A DNA stretch of 5,560 nucleotides, taken from NCBI GenBank assembly GCA_030597435.1, contig JAUVRV010000219.1:1-5560 (forward strand). Direction: 5' to 3'. Source of the stretch: Gemmatimonadales bacterium (GTDB taxonomy: Bacteria > Gemmatimonadota > Gemmatimonadetes > Gemmatimonadales > GWC2-71-9). Under the pieces are notes generated by a model. It ran no database searches. It worked only from the letters and a program-made list of their open reading frames with translations, and was not told the origin of the DNA. Of the stretch, positions 1 through 5,358 are shown piece by piece (positions within the stretch are counted from its first letter, which is position 1; each line of letters starts with the position of its first letter). The translations under genes and the position numbers were made by a program.

Positions 1-3
1 CCT

Positions 4-8
4 GGAGG
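4..8 (+). promoter_or_regulatory. Ribosome binding site of the DinB-like gene
   Basis: GGAGG is a near-perfect Shine-Dalgarno sequence at the left edge of the window. Its spacing is 3 nt to ATG 12 and 6 nt to TTG 15. The second is closer to the normal range, so this site favours a TTG start, although the ATG cannot be excluded. Confidence 0.6.
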
Positions 9-11
9 TAC

Positions 12-512
12 ATGTTGGCCATCAGCGAAGCTCTCATCCCGGAATTCCAACAAGAAGCCGCGGCAACCCGTCAGCTCTTGGAGCGACTACCCGAAGACAA
101 GCTTGCCTGGAAGCCGCACGACAAGTCGATGCCGTTAGGCAGGTTAGCGACTCACATCGCGGAACTGCCCGGCTGGACTAAGATCACGCTCAAGCAAGAT
201 GTACTCGACGTCGAAGGCTTCACTCCGACGATACTCGAGTCGGTTGCCGAGATACTCGAACTGTTCGACAAGAACGTCGCTGAGTGCCTCGCGATTCTGG
301 CCGATACTCCAGACGAAGAGTACTCCAAGACCTGGGCCATGACGCAGGGTGGCAAGGAAGTCTTTTCGGCACCGAAGGGAGTAGTGATGCGCTCCTTCGT
401 CATGAACCATATGGTGCATCACCGCGGCCAGCTAACCGTGTTCTTGCGACTGAACGACGTGCCGCTGCCGATGACCTATGGTCCATCTGCCGACGAGACC
501 AGCGGCTTCTGA
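12..512 (+). CDS. DinB/YfiT-like putative metal-dependent protein
   Basis: This encodes a 166-aa protein of the DinB/YfiT four-helix-bundle superfamily. Members bind a divalent metal through three histidines, and some are thiol-dependent (bacillithiol, mycothiol or glutathione) transferases; the substrate here is unknown. The visible signature is His48 in 'LATHIAELPGW' plus the C-terminal 'NHMVHHRGQL' block, where His133 and His137 are the likely remaining ligands. The N-terminal 'ISEALIPEF...LLERLPEDKLAWKPHDKSM' stretch is typical of the group, and the length is normal for a complete member. No signal peptide or membrane segment is seen, so it is probably cytosolic. The start is ambiguous. 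A strong GGAGG (4-8) lies only 3 nt from ATG 12 but 6 nt from the in-frame TTG at 15, which would give MAISEALIPEF and match the usual N-terminus of this family. The hairpin at 522-543 follows the stop. Confidence 0.88.
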   Translation: MLAISEALIPEFQQEAAATRQLLERLPEDKLAWKPHDKSMPLGRLATHIAELPGWTKITLKQDVLDVEGFTPTILESVAEILELFDKNVAECLAILADTPDEEYSKTWAMTQGGKEVFSAPKGVVMRSFVMNHMVHHRGQLTVFLRLNDVPLPMTYGPSADETSGF

Positions 513-521
513 GACGGGCTG

Positions 522-543
522 ACCCCGGGCGCAAGCCTGGGGT
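522..543 (+). terminator. GNRA-capped GC hairpin between the DinB and M14 genes
   Basis: The left arm ACCCCGGGC (522-530) and right arm GCCTGGGGT (535-543) form a 9-bp stem with one G-U pair, closed by a GCAA tetraloop. It begins 9 nt after the DinB stop. No T-tract follows (TTCACACG), so it is not a canonical intrinsic terminator. It could be a weak or processing-type 3' end. Because its right arm holds the only G-rich stretch before ATG 554, it could instead control translation of the next gene. Confidence 0.55.
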
Positions 544-553
544 TCACACGACC

Positions 554-1594
554 ATGCACAACCGAATCAGCGACATTCTGGGTGCCAGGCCTGTCGCCCG
601 CCGTGCCGGCACTTCCATAGGACGATCACGCCAAGAGCGGGCCGTCCGGGCATTCCGCTTTGGGAGTGGCCCCCGACGGATCAGCTTGCTGGGTGGCTGC
701 CATGCAGATGAGCCCGTAGGCCCGCGTCTTCTGAGACACTTTGCGGCCTACCTGTCGCTGCTCCCGCCAGAGGACCCGCTGCTGACCGACTATCAGTGGT
801 GGATCATTCCGCACATCAATCCGGACGGTGAGGAACGCAATCGATCGTGGCACCGGGACGACGACGTTGTGTACAGTCTGGTGCGTTACCTGTCCAATGT
901 GATCCGCGAGCGCCCCGGCGACGACATCGAGTTCGGTTTCCCTCACGATGAGGGCGACAACGGGGCGCGTGCCGAGAACCGGGCGGCTTACGACTGGTGG
1001 CAACAGGCAGAGGGCCCTTTCGCGCTGCATGTCTCACTTCACGGCATGGGGTTTTCGGCCGGGCCCTGGTTTCTGATCGAGGAGGCCTGGAAGGATCGCT
1101 GCGAGATTCTCAAGGAGCGCTGCCGGAAACGGGTTCGGGAGCTGCGGTACACACTGCACGATGTCGAGCGCAATGGGGAGAAGGGCTTCTGCCGTCTCGG
1201 CCGCGGATTCTGCACCCGACCCGACTCCCGCTATATGCGGGAGTACTTCATCGACCGGTCCGATCCGGATACTGCGAGCCTGTTTCGGCCCAGCTCGATG
1301 GAGACGATGAGATCTCTGGGCGGGGACCCGTTAACGCTCGTCTCGGAAATGCCGCTCTTCATCACTCCCGGTGTTGGCAAGACCCTGGGTCCACCCGATC
1401 CCGTCACCACTGACTGGAAGACACTGATAGATGGTTGGCGGGTCCGGCTGATGGACGACGGCACAGACGAGGCCGTTGTGCGGGAGGCGATTGGATCGGG
1501 GCTCGAGCCGATGCCAGTGCACGATCAGATGCAGTTCCAGTGGACCCTGATCGCCGCCGGAGTCGAACAGCTCGAAACAGTGGGCCAGACATAG
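554..1594 (+). CDS. M14-type zinc carboxypeptidase-like protein
   Basis: This encodes a 346-aa protein with the zinc-peptidase layout of family M14 (carboxypeptidase A/E-like, or the related aspartoacylase/succinylglutamate desuccinylase group). In order: an HxxE zinc motif, His50-Ala-Asp-Glu53, within 'SLLGGCHADEPVG'; 'IIPHINPDGEERN' (84-96), the usual NPDG stretch; 'AENR' (140-143) in the substrate-binding Asn-Arg region; His163 in 'HVSLHG' as the likely third zinc ligand; and Glu265 in 'TLVSEMPLF', the position of the catalytic general base. All key residues appear present, so it is probably an active metallohydrolase, but peptidase versus amidohydrolase activity on small substrates cannot be decided. 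No signal peptide is evident, so it is probably cytoplasmic. ATG 554 was chosen because upstream in-frame codons overlap the DinB gene out of frame and resemble no protein. Its Shine-Dalgarno is poor: GGGG at 539-542, within the hairpin arm. The C-terminal 60 or so residues are not recognised. Confidence 0.85.
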   Translation: MHNRISDILGARPVARRAGTSIGRSRQERAVRAFRFGSGPRRISLLGGCHADEPVGPRLLRHFAAYLSLLPPEDPLLTDYQWWIIPHINPDGEERNRSWHRDDDVVYSLVRYLSNVIRERPGDDIEFGFPHDEGDNGARAENRAAYDWWQQAEGPFALHVSLHGMGFSAGPWFLIEEAWKDRCEILKERCRKRVRELRYTLHDVERNGEKGFCRLGRGFCTRPDSRYMREYFIDRSDPDTASLFRPSSMETMRSLGGDPLTLVSEMPLFITPGVGKTLGPPDPVTTDWKTLIDGWRVRLMDDGTDEAVVREAIGSGLEPMPVHDQMQFQWTLIAAGVEQLETVGQT

Positions 1595-1601
1595 ACATGA
1601 A

Positions 1602-1632
1602 ATGACCCCGGATCTCGCGAACCCGGGGTCAT
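1602..1632. terminator. Bidirectional hairpin between convergent genes
   Basis: A perfect 10-bp inverted repeat, ATGACCCCGG (1602-1611) and CCGGGGTCAT (1623-1632), with an 11-nt loop. It starts 7 nt after the M14 stop and lies 26 nt beyond the FKBP stop (1659), the usual place for a shared terminator of convergent genes. Neither side has a long T-run: + reads CGGTATTG and - reads TTCATGTC after the stem. Termination efficiency is therefore uncertain, though the stem is very stable. Confidence 0.72.
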
Positions 1633-1658
1633 CGGTATTGCCTCCTAATTGTACAGCT

Positions 1659-2348
1659 CTACTGCGCGATCTCCACCAGTTCTATCTCGAAGACCAGCGT
1701 AGCGTTAGGACCAATCACGGGCGGATTGCCACGCTCGCCATAGCCAAGCGCGGATGGCACCACGACCCGGAACTTGCTGCCGACGTTCATGAGCTGGAGC
1801 GCCTCGGTCCAGCCTGCGATGACCCCACCGACCCCGAACGTCACCGGCTCATCACTACTGTCGAATTCGCTACCGTCGACCAAGGAGCCACGGTAGTTGA
1901 CGGACACTCGATCCGCCGCAGTGGGCTTGGGTCCGTCGCCCTGTTCCAGCACCTCGTACTGAAGACCACTGGCCGTAGTGATGACACCTTCCCTCTTGCC
2001 GTTCTCAGCCAGGTAGGCCTCACCCTCTCTGAGGTTTGTCTCCAACATTCCGGTGCGACGCTCCGCCTCCGCCTGCTGCATCTGCATGGCAAACTCTTGC
2101 AGCACTTGCTGGATCTCCTGATCGCTAAGGAGCAGCTCCTTGTCACCGTAGGCGTCGGAGAATCCCTGTGTTAGTGAGGATATGTCGATCTCCGCCTCAC
2201 CACGGTGCATCGTGGCGCCGATGTCGACGCCGATGGCATAGCTCGACTTCTCGACAAACGACTCCGGCTCCGACTTCCCTGACGATCCACAACCTGCCAA
2301 CGCAAACACGGAAACTGCGATCACGAACTGCTTGGTATTTCTCGACAT
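1659..2348 (-). CDS. FKBP-type peptidyl-prolyl isomerase lipoprotein (Mip/FkpA-like)
   Basis: This encodes a 229-aa envelope folding factor that catalyses cis-trans isomerisation of X-Pro bonds. Residues 1-20 form a lipoprotein signal: basic RNTK, hydrophobic FVIAVSVFA, then lipobox LAGC with Cys20 as the lipidated residue. Gly at +2 does not suggest inner-membrane retention. Residues about 35-118 are a helical FKBP N-terminal dimerisation domain ('SYAIGVDIG', then a long Gln/Glu-rich helix). Residues about 128-228 are the FKBP catalytic domain with the active-site aromatics in place: Tyr152, Phe162-Asp163, Val176-Ile177, Trp180, Tyr203 and Phe220. The domain order matches Mip, FkpA and FklB and the length is normal. 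The start is fixed by the signal peptide. GAGG lies 12 nt upstream and AGG 4 nt upstream of the ATG, so the ribosome site is only moderate. The upstream cold-shock reading frame, if read through its TGA, would end 7 nt before this ATG, which argues for one operon. Confidence 0.95.
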   Translation of the reverse strand: MSRNTKQFVIAVSVFALAGCGSSGKSEPESFVEKSSYAIGVDIGATMHRGEAEIDISSLTQGFSDAYGDKELLLSDQEIQQVLQEFAMQMQQAEAERRTGMLETNLREGEAYLAENGKREGVITTASGLQYEVLEQGDGPKPTAADRVSVNYRGSLVDGSEFDSSDEPVTFGVGGVIAGWTEALQLMNVGSKFRVVVPSALGYGERGNPPVIGPNATLVFEIELVEIAQ

Positions 2349-2355
2349 CGACCTG

Positions 2356-2490
2356 TTATTCCTCGCCCTCTAATCTGGTGACCTGCTCAGCCGCACCCTC
2401 TAATCCGGTGACGTTCTCAGCCTCACCCTCTAATCCGGTGACGTTCTCAGTCTCGCCCTCTAATCCGGTGACGTTCTCAGTCTCGCCCTC
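2356..2490 (-). pseudogene. Orphaned 3' end of the cold-shock gene beyond a TGA
   Basis: In the cold-shock frame, after the TGA at 2491-2493, the sequence stays open for 44 codons (four more repeat units plus EGEE) and stops at TAA 2356-2358. At the TGA position all other units have TTA (Leu), so one base substitution (+ strand A to C at 2492) separates the present gene from a 142-residue product. I infer that this is a former coding tail cut off by a nonsense mutation. A base-call error or readthrough would make it live coding sequence. It now forms most of the gap before the FKBP gene. Confidence 0.7.
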
Positions 2491-2610
2491 TCATCCGGCG
2501 ACCTTCTCAGCCTCGCCCTCTAATCCGGTGACCTTCTCAGCCTCGCCCTCTAATCCGGCGACCTTCTCAGTCTCGCCCTCTAATCTGGCGACGTTCTCAG
2601 CCGCGGGCCC
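2371..2610 (-). repeat. Eight-unit 30-bp in-frame tandem repeat (cold-shock gene 3' end)
   Basis: Eight direct, gapless units of exactly 30 bp, starting on the + strand at 2371, 2401, 2431, 2461, 2491, 2521, 2551 and 2581. The 10 nt at 2361-2370 are a partial ninth. Read on the minus strand in the cold-shock frame, each unit encodes ten residues of the type E-G-E-[AT]-E-[KN]-V-[AT]-G-L. From N to C: GPAAENVARL, EGETEKVAGL, EGEAEKVTGL, EGEAEKVAG-stop, EGETENVTGL, EGETENVTGL, EGEAENVTGL, EGAAEQVTRL, then EGEE-stop. The units at 2431 and 2461 are identical. Units at 2491-2580 carry Lys and those at 2401-2490 carry Asn at the same place. The two edge units share features that the inner ones lack (Arg instead of Gly, AAE). 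The unit length is a multiple of three, so copy-number change would keep the frame. Confidence 0.97.
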
Positions 2611-2784
2611 CTTTTCTCCATCGACCATGTCAAACTCAACCCGCTCGCCCTCACGCAAGCTCCTGTAACCGTCACCTTGAATTGAGGAGAAGTGAACGAA
2701 ACAGTCTTTCTCACCATCTTCGCGTGTGAGAAATCCAAAGCCCTTGCGGTCGTTGAACCACTTTACCGTTCCACTGATACGCAT
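2491..2784 (-). CDS. Cold-shock-domain protein with repeat-coded acidic tail
   Basis: This encodes a 97-aa CspA-family single-strand nucleic-acid-binding protein, an RNA chaperone that acts in the cytoplasm. Residues 1-69 are a complete cold-shock domain: 'GTVKWFNDRKGFGFLT' contains RNP1 (Lys14 to Thr20), and 'DCFVHFSSI' (27-35) is RNP2, with the stacking aromatics Trp9, Phe16, Phe18, Phe29 and Phe32 visible. The domain ends with the normal last strand 'KGPAAENVARL'. Typical members stop there at 65-70 aa. This one continues with nearly three copies of an acidic ten-residue repeat and ends at a TGA (2491-2493) inside the fourth 30-bp unit. The start is ATG 2784, preceded by AAGGAAG with 6-nt spacing. 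The frame is open 35 codons further upstream, but that stretch contains the terminator stem and is not part of the family. FKBP follows on the same strand. Confidence 0.93.
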   Translation of the reverse strand: MRISGTVKWFNDRKGFGFLTREDGEKDCFVHFSSIQGDGYRSLREGERVEFDMVDGEKGPAAENVARLEGETEKVAGLEGEAEKVTGLEGEAEKVAG

Positions 2785-2786
2785 TC

Positions 2787-2797
2787 CGTGCTTCCTT
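2787..2797 (-). promoter_or_regulatory. Ribosome binding site of the cold-shock gene
   Basis: On the minus strand, AGAAAGGAAG precedes ATG 2784, with the purine-rich core ending 6 nt before the start. It is the only good site near the cold-shock gene and fixes the start at the canonical MRISGTVKW N-terminus rather than at the longer open frame. No convincing -35/-10 pair was found between the terminator at 2846 and this site. Confidence 0.65.
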
Positions 2798-2845
2798 TCT
2801 CTGTCATGCCCTGTTGATGGCGTCGGAGTCCGGGAGCCATCACGC

Positions 2846-2877
2846 AAAAAGGGCCCTGCGCGTCTGCCAGGCCCCTT
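2846..2877 (-). terminator. Intrinsic terminator upstream of the cold-shock gene
   Basis: On the minus strand, the stem AAGGGGCCTG (2877-2868) pairs with CAGGGCCCTT (2858-2849) with a single G-G mismatch and a 9-nt loop. A run of five T residues (2850-2846) follows. This is the only T-tract terminator in the window. It lies 8 nt after the small ORF at 2886-2966 and 62 nt before the cold-shock start. It probably ends the kinase transcript, but it could also act as a conditional terminator in the cold-shock leader. Confidence 0.75.
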
Positions 2878-2885
2878 CTCCATGC

Positions 2886-2966
2886 TCACTGGTTGTCCAT
2901 CACACCACCCAGGTAACCCCCCAACGCTGACGAAGCGTAGCGGTACACATCCTCCGTGTCAATCAT
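2886..2966 (-). CDS. Possible 26-aa small ORF downstream of the kinase
   Basis: ATG 2966 to TGA 2886 would encode a 26-residue peptide beginning MIDTEDVYRY and ending GGYLGGVMDNQ. I do not recognise it. Support comes from a GAGG Shine-Dalgarno (2978-2975) with 8-nt spacing, mostly G/C third codon positions like its neighbours, location 47 nt after the kinase stop on the same strand, and an intrinsic terminator starting 8 nt after its stop. The frame is also open upstream to a TAG at 3003-3005, so the preceding codons (for example 'RSYEVGG') might belong to it or to a gene remnant. It has an acidic start and a Gly/Tyr/Leu-rich centre, too short for a clear membrane helix. It could be a real small protein, a relic or chance. 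Confidence 0.35.
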   Translation of the reverse strand: MIDTEDVYRYASSALGGYLGGVMDNQ

Positions 2967-3013
2967 ACCGCCTACCTCGTAGCTGCGATTGCGAATCCGC
3001 TTCTATAGACACC

Positions 3014-5140
3014 TCATCCCTGTAGCAGTTCCTTGAACCGTGGGTCGTCGCGCAGCGAATCCAAGTCGGGATCCTTCTCAGCCCACTCACGGTGCCAGAA
3101 TCCACCTTTCACCGACAGATCCAAGTAGTGAATCGCCTCGTCCGTCAATCCTTCGAGCGCAAAGAGACAAGCCACGTTGTACGACACACCGGCATCCTCG
3201 GGGTCGATGGTGACGGCTCGTTCGGCCCATTCGAGTCCCTCCCGCCTGTTTCCCAACCGGCACAACGAGACAGCACCGATCGTGACCGCCCTGGCGTCTC
3301 CTGGACTCAAGTCCAAGTGTTGTTGCGTAGTGTCCAGTGCCTTCTGATATGTTGCCGTAGCTTCCGATTCCCGTCCCAAAGCCGCGTACGATTGCGCCGC
3401 GAAAAAGTGGGCCTGATAATCATCCCGCACGGCTGCCGCTCGTTCAAACAATCGAGCCGCCTCTTCGAACTCACCATTCTGAAACCGCGCCCGCGCGTCA
3501 AAATAGTAAGGTTCGAAGAGATTGGGATTCAGTGCAATGGCGGTCTGGAACTCACGCCGCGCATCCTCATAGCGTTTGCTGAGCGACACGGCCAGTCCGT
3601 AGGACGCATGTGCCTCTGCCAGGTCGGCATCGAGTTCCAGTGCCTTGCGACTGGCCTCTTCAGCACGATCCAGATCCTCTTGGTGAGCACCCCAATACAT
3701 GTAGAGGAACGAGCAGCAGTCGGCGACTCCTGCATGTGCCAAGGCGTAGTTGGGATCGATATGAATAGCCTTGTTGAACATCGCACACGCATACTCAAGA
3801 CTCTTCTTGCGAAACTCGTAGAACAACTGTCGCCCACGTAGATAGTGGTCGTATGCCTGCACATCTTCGGTTGGAACCTTCTGGATCGCACGCTTCTCAT
3901 CCTCACTCAGCACGACCTCTAGTGCGCTCGCGACATTCTCGGCAATCTCATCCTGAATCGCGAAGACATCTTCCATTTCACGATCGTAGCGTTCAGACCA
4001 CAGATGGTATCCATTCTCAACATTGATCAACTGTGCGGTAACCCTGAGTTGGTTGCCCATTCTACGCACGCTGCCCTCGAGCACCGACCGGACGTTCAAC
4101 CGTTGCCCGATCGTTCTGATGTCCTCCTTACTTTCCTTGAACGCAAAGGCAGACGTACGAGCAACCACGTTGAAGTCCTCGATCTTGGTGAGTGCATTTA
4201 TGATCTCGTCGCTCAGGCCGTCGCTCAGGTACTCGTTGTCGGGATCTGCACTCATGTTGGCGAAGGCAAGCACCGCAATCGACTTCTTGGGAGACTCGAT
4301 GGTACCGGAATCAGAGCGCCGTGCCAGCGCATCGGCGAACTCACGCAGGCTCGAGAAACGGTCGACAGGTTCTTTTGCCAGTGCTCTGGTAATGGCTCGC
4401 TCAACTGCAGTTCCCACTTCAGGGCGGACGGTTCTTATCGGCGGTACCGGATCTGTAATGTGTCTCGCTATGATAGCTCTCGCGTTCAAACCACCAAAAG
4501 GTGGTTGTCCCAACAACATCTCATAGATCACGCACGCAAGGCTGTACATATCGCTGCGGCCATCGATGTCCATCTCAGCAGCGGCCTGTTCCGGACTCAT
4601 GTATTGCGGCGTCCCTACATAGACGCCCTCCCCGGTCACCCGCTCGCCGATTCGTGCAGCAAGCGCGATTCCGAAATCAGTTACGACCGCATGTCCCGCG
4701 GCTAGTAGAATATTGCCTGGTTTGATGTCACGGTGAATCACCTTCTGAGAGTGCGCGTACTGGAGCGCATCGGCGATCTCCAATCCGATGTCGACTGCTT
4801 CGTCCAGCGGCAACTGAGGTTCCCGCTCGAGTTTGTTACGGAGCGACTCTCCCTCGATGTAGGGCATGACGAAGTAGAGCAACCCGTTCGCCTCGCCCGA
4901 ATCGTACAGTGATAGGATGTTGGGATGGTTGAGCCGCGCAACGATCGCGATTTCCCGGAGAAAACGCTCAGAACCGAGTTCCGCCGCGAAGTCGTCTCTT
5001 AGTACCTTGATGGCGACCTTGCGATGGTGTCTCGAGTCTTCTGCCAAATAAACCGAAGCCATGCCGCCGGTGCCAAGCAGGCACTCGACAGCGTAGCGGT
5101 CGGCCAACGCCGAGACGAGTCGATCCGGTACGTCCGTCAC
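3014..5140 (-). CDS. Ser/Thr protein kinase with TolB-like domain and TPR repeats
   Basis: This encodes a 708-aa signalling protein. Residues 16-272 are a Hanks-type kinase with all key elements: Gly-loop GTGGMASV (23-30), Lys45 in VAIK, Glu63 of helix C, catalytic loop HRDIKPGN (136-143, Asp138), DFG (155-157), activation-segment threonines 169 and 177, and SPEQ (182-185). Residues about 286-415 are the TolB-like/FlgO-type domain common in this architecture ('IAVLAFANMSADPDNEYLSDGL', 'VLEGSVRR', 'YHLWSERYDREMEDVFAIQDEIA'). Residues about 427-680 are about six or seven TPR units ending in 'LDSLRDDPRFKELL', a usual terminus. No transmembrane helix lies between kinase and TolB-like parts, so it is predicted soluble, unlike PknB-type receptors. 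It probably phosphorylates partners bound by the TPRs; the substrates are unknown. The start is GTG 5140 with GGAGG 10 nt upstream; the next Met lies inside the Gly-loop. Confidence 0.95.
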   Translation of the reverse strand: MTDVPDRLVSALADRYAVECLLGTGGMASVYLAEDSRHHRKVAIKVLRDDFAAELGSERFLREIAIVARLNHPNILSLYDSGEANGLLYFVMPYIEGESLRNKLEREPQLPLDEAVDIGLEIADALQYAHSQKVIHRDIKPGNILLAAGHAVVTDFGIALAARIGERVTGEGVYVGTPQYMSPEQAAAEMDIDGRSDMYSLACVIYEMLLGQPPFGGLNARAIIARHITDPVPPIRTVRPEVGTAVERAITRALAKEPVDRFSSLREFADALARRSDSGTIESPKKSIAVLAFANMSADPDNEYLSDGLSDEIINALTKIEDFNVVARTSAFAFKESKEDIRTIGQRLNVRSVLEGSVRRMGNQLRVTAQLINVENGYHLWSERYDREMEDVFAIQDEIAENVASALEVVLSEDEKRAIQKVPTEDVQAYDHYLRGRQLFYEFRKKSLEYACAMFNKAIHIDPNYALAHAGVADCCSFLYMYWGAHQEDLDRAEEASRKALELDADLAEAHASYGLAVSLSKRYEDARREFQTAIALNPNLFEPYYFDARARFQNGEFEEAARLFERAAAVRDDYQAHFFAAQSYAALGRESEATATYQKALDTTQQHLDLSPGDARAVTIGAVSLCRLGNRREGLEWAERAVTIDPEDAGVSYNVACLFALEGLTDEAIHYLDLSVKGGFWHREWAEKDPDLDSLRDDPRFKELLQG

Positions 5141-5358
5141 GTATCTTCCCCCTCCCCACAGAGATCTGGAAACTACGGGTCCTTCAGCACTGCTGTAACA
5201 GCGGCCGTGAAGCAGTCCCTCTCCTTACAGGTACGCCGGAACTGGATCTTTGGTTTCCTCGGACCGAAAGGGGCGGCCACGGGATCTTAGACGGCCGCGG
5301 ATGACCGCCTCAGGTTCCGCAACACATCCGCTGCCGTGGTGATCTCCGTGGCCGTTCT
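5141..5358 (-). other. Intergenic region upstream of the kinase gene
   Basis: This 218-bp stretch between the partial gene and the kinase holds no convincing ORF on either strand. It should contain the kinase promoter, but I see no clear -35/-10 pair. Visible structure includes an 11-nt palindrome GCTGTAACAGC (5192-5202), nested within ACTGCT/AGCAGT arms (5189-5194 and 5211-5216), and inverted repeat GCGGCC/GGCCGC (5273-5278 and 5293-5298). The latter is followed on the minus strand by CCCCTTT and could be a weak terminator of the partial gene. The kinase Shine-Dalgarno is the purine-rich run at about 5146-5156. Confidence 0.5.
5192..5202. promoter_or_regulatory. Palindrome GCTGTAACAGC, possible operator
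   Basis: A perfect 5-bp inverted repeat around one central base lies 52 nt upstream of the kinase start, in its 5' region. Short flanking arms ACTGCT and AGCAGT extend the symmetry in part. It could be a regulator binding site or a small leader hairpin. No family of regulator can be named from it, and chance is possible. Confidence 0.25.

Noticed and set aside
284..553. Upstream extension of the M14 gene to 284
   Set aside because: It overlaps the DinB gene out of frame, gives an arginine-rich shadow translation and has no ribosome site.
1602..2174. Plus-strand 190-codon frame opposite the FKBP gene
   Set aside because: It is antisense to a well-supported FKBP domain, begins inside the shared terminator and resembles no known protein.
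2361..2610. CRISPR array, because of 30-bp direct repeats
   Set aside because: The units are adjacent with no spacers, keep one reading frame with a known gene and vary at codon level. This is a coding minisatellite.
2168..2668. Plus-strand 166-codon frame with Ser/Pro/Thr-rich repeats ('SPSNPVTFSA')
   Set aside because: It is the antisense of the cold-shock repeat; periodic 30-bp units keep all frames open. It overlaps the cold-shock and FKBP genes and has no family signature.
2785..2889. 35-codon N-terminal extension of the cold-shock gene
   Set aside because: The extension runs through the T5 terminator and lacks family similarity. A good ribosome site precedes ATG 2784, where the canonical N-terminus begins.
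2934..2962. TTGACA (-35) with TACGCT 17 nt downstream as a promoter for the cold-shock gene
   Set aside because: The -10 matches only 3 of 6 bases, the site lies inside the small ORF, and the intrinsic terminator stands between it and the gene. It cannot be excluded but is not supported.
5024..5290. Plus-strand 88-codon frame at the kinase start
   Set aside because: It is antisense to the kinase Gly-loop region and its ribosome site, has no recognisable domain, and the sequence past 5140 has no coding character.
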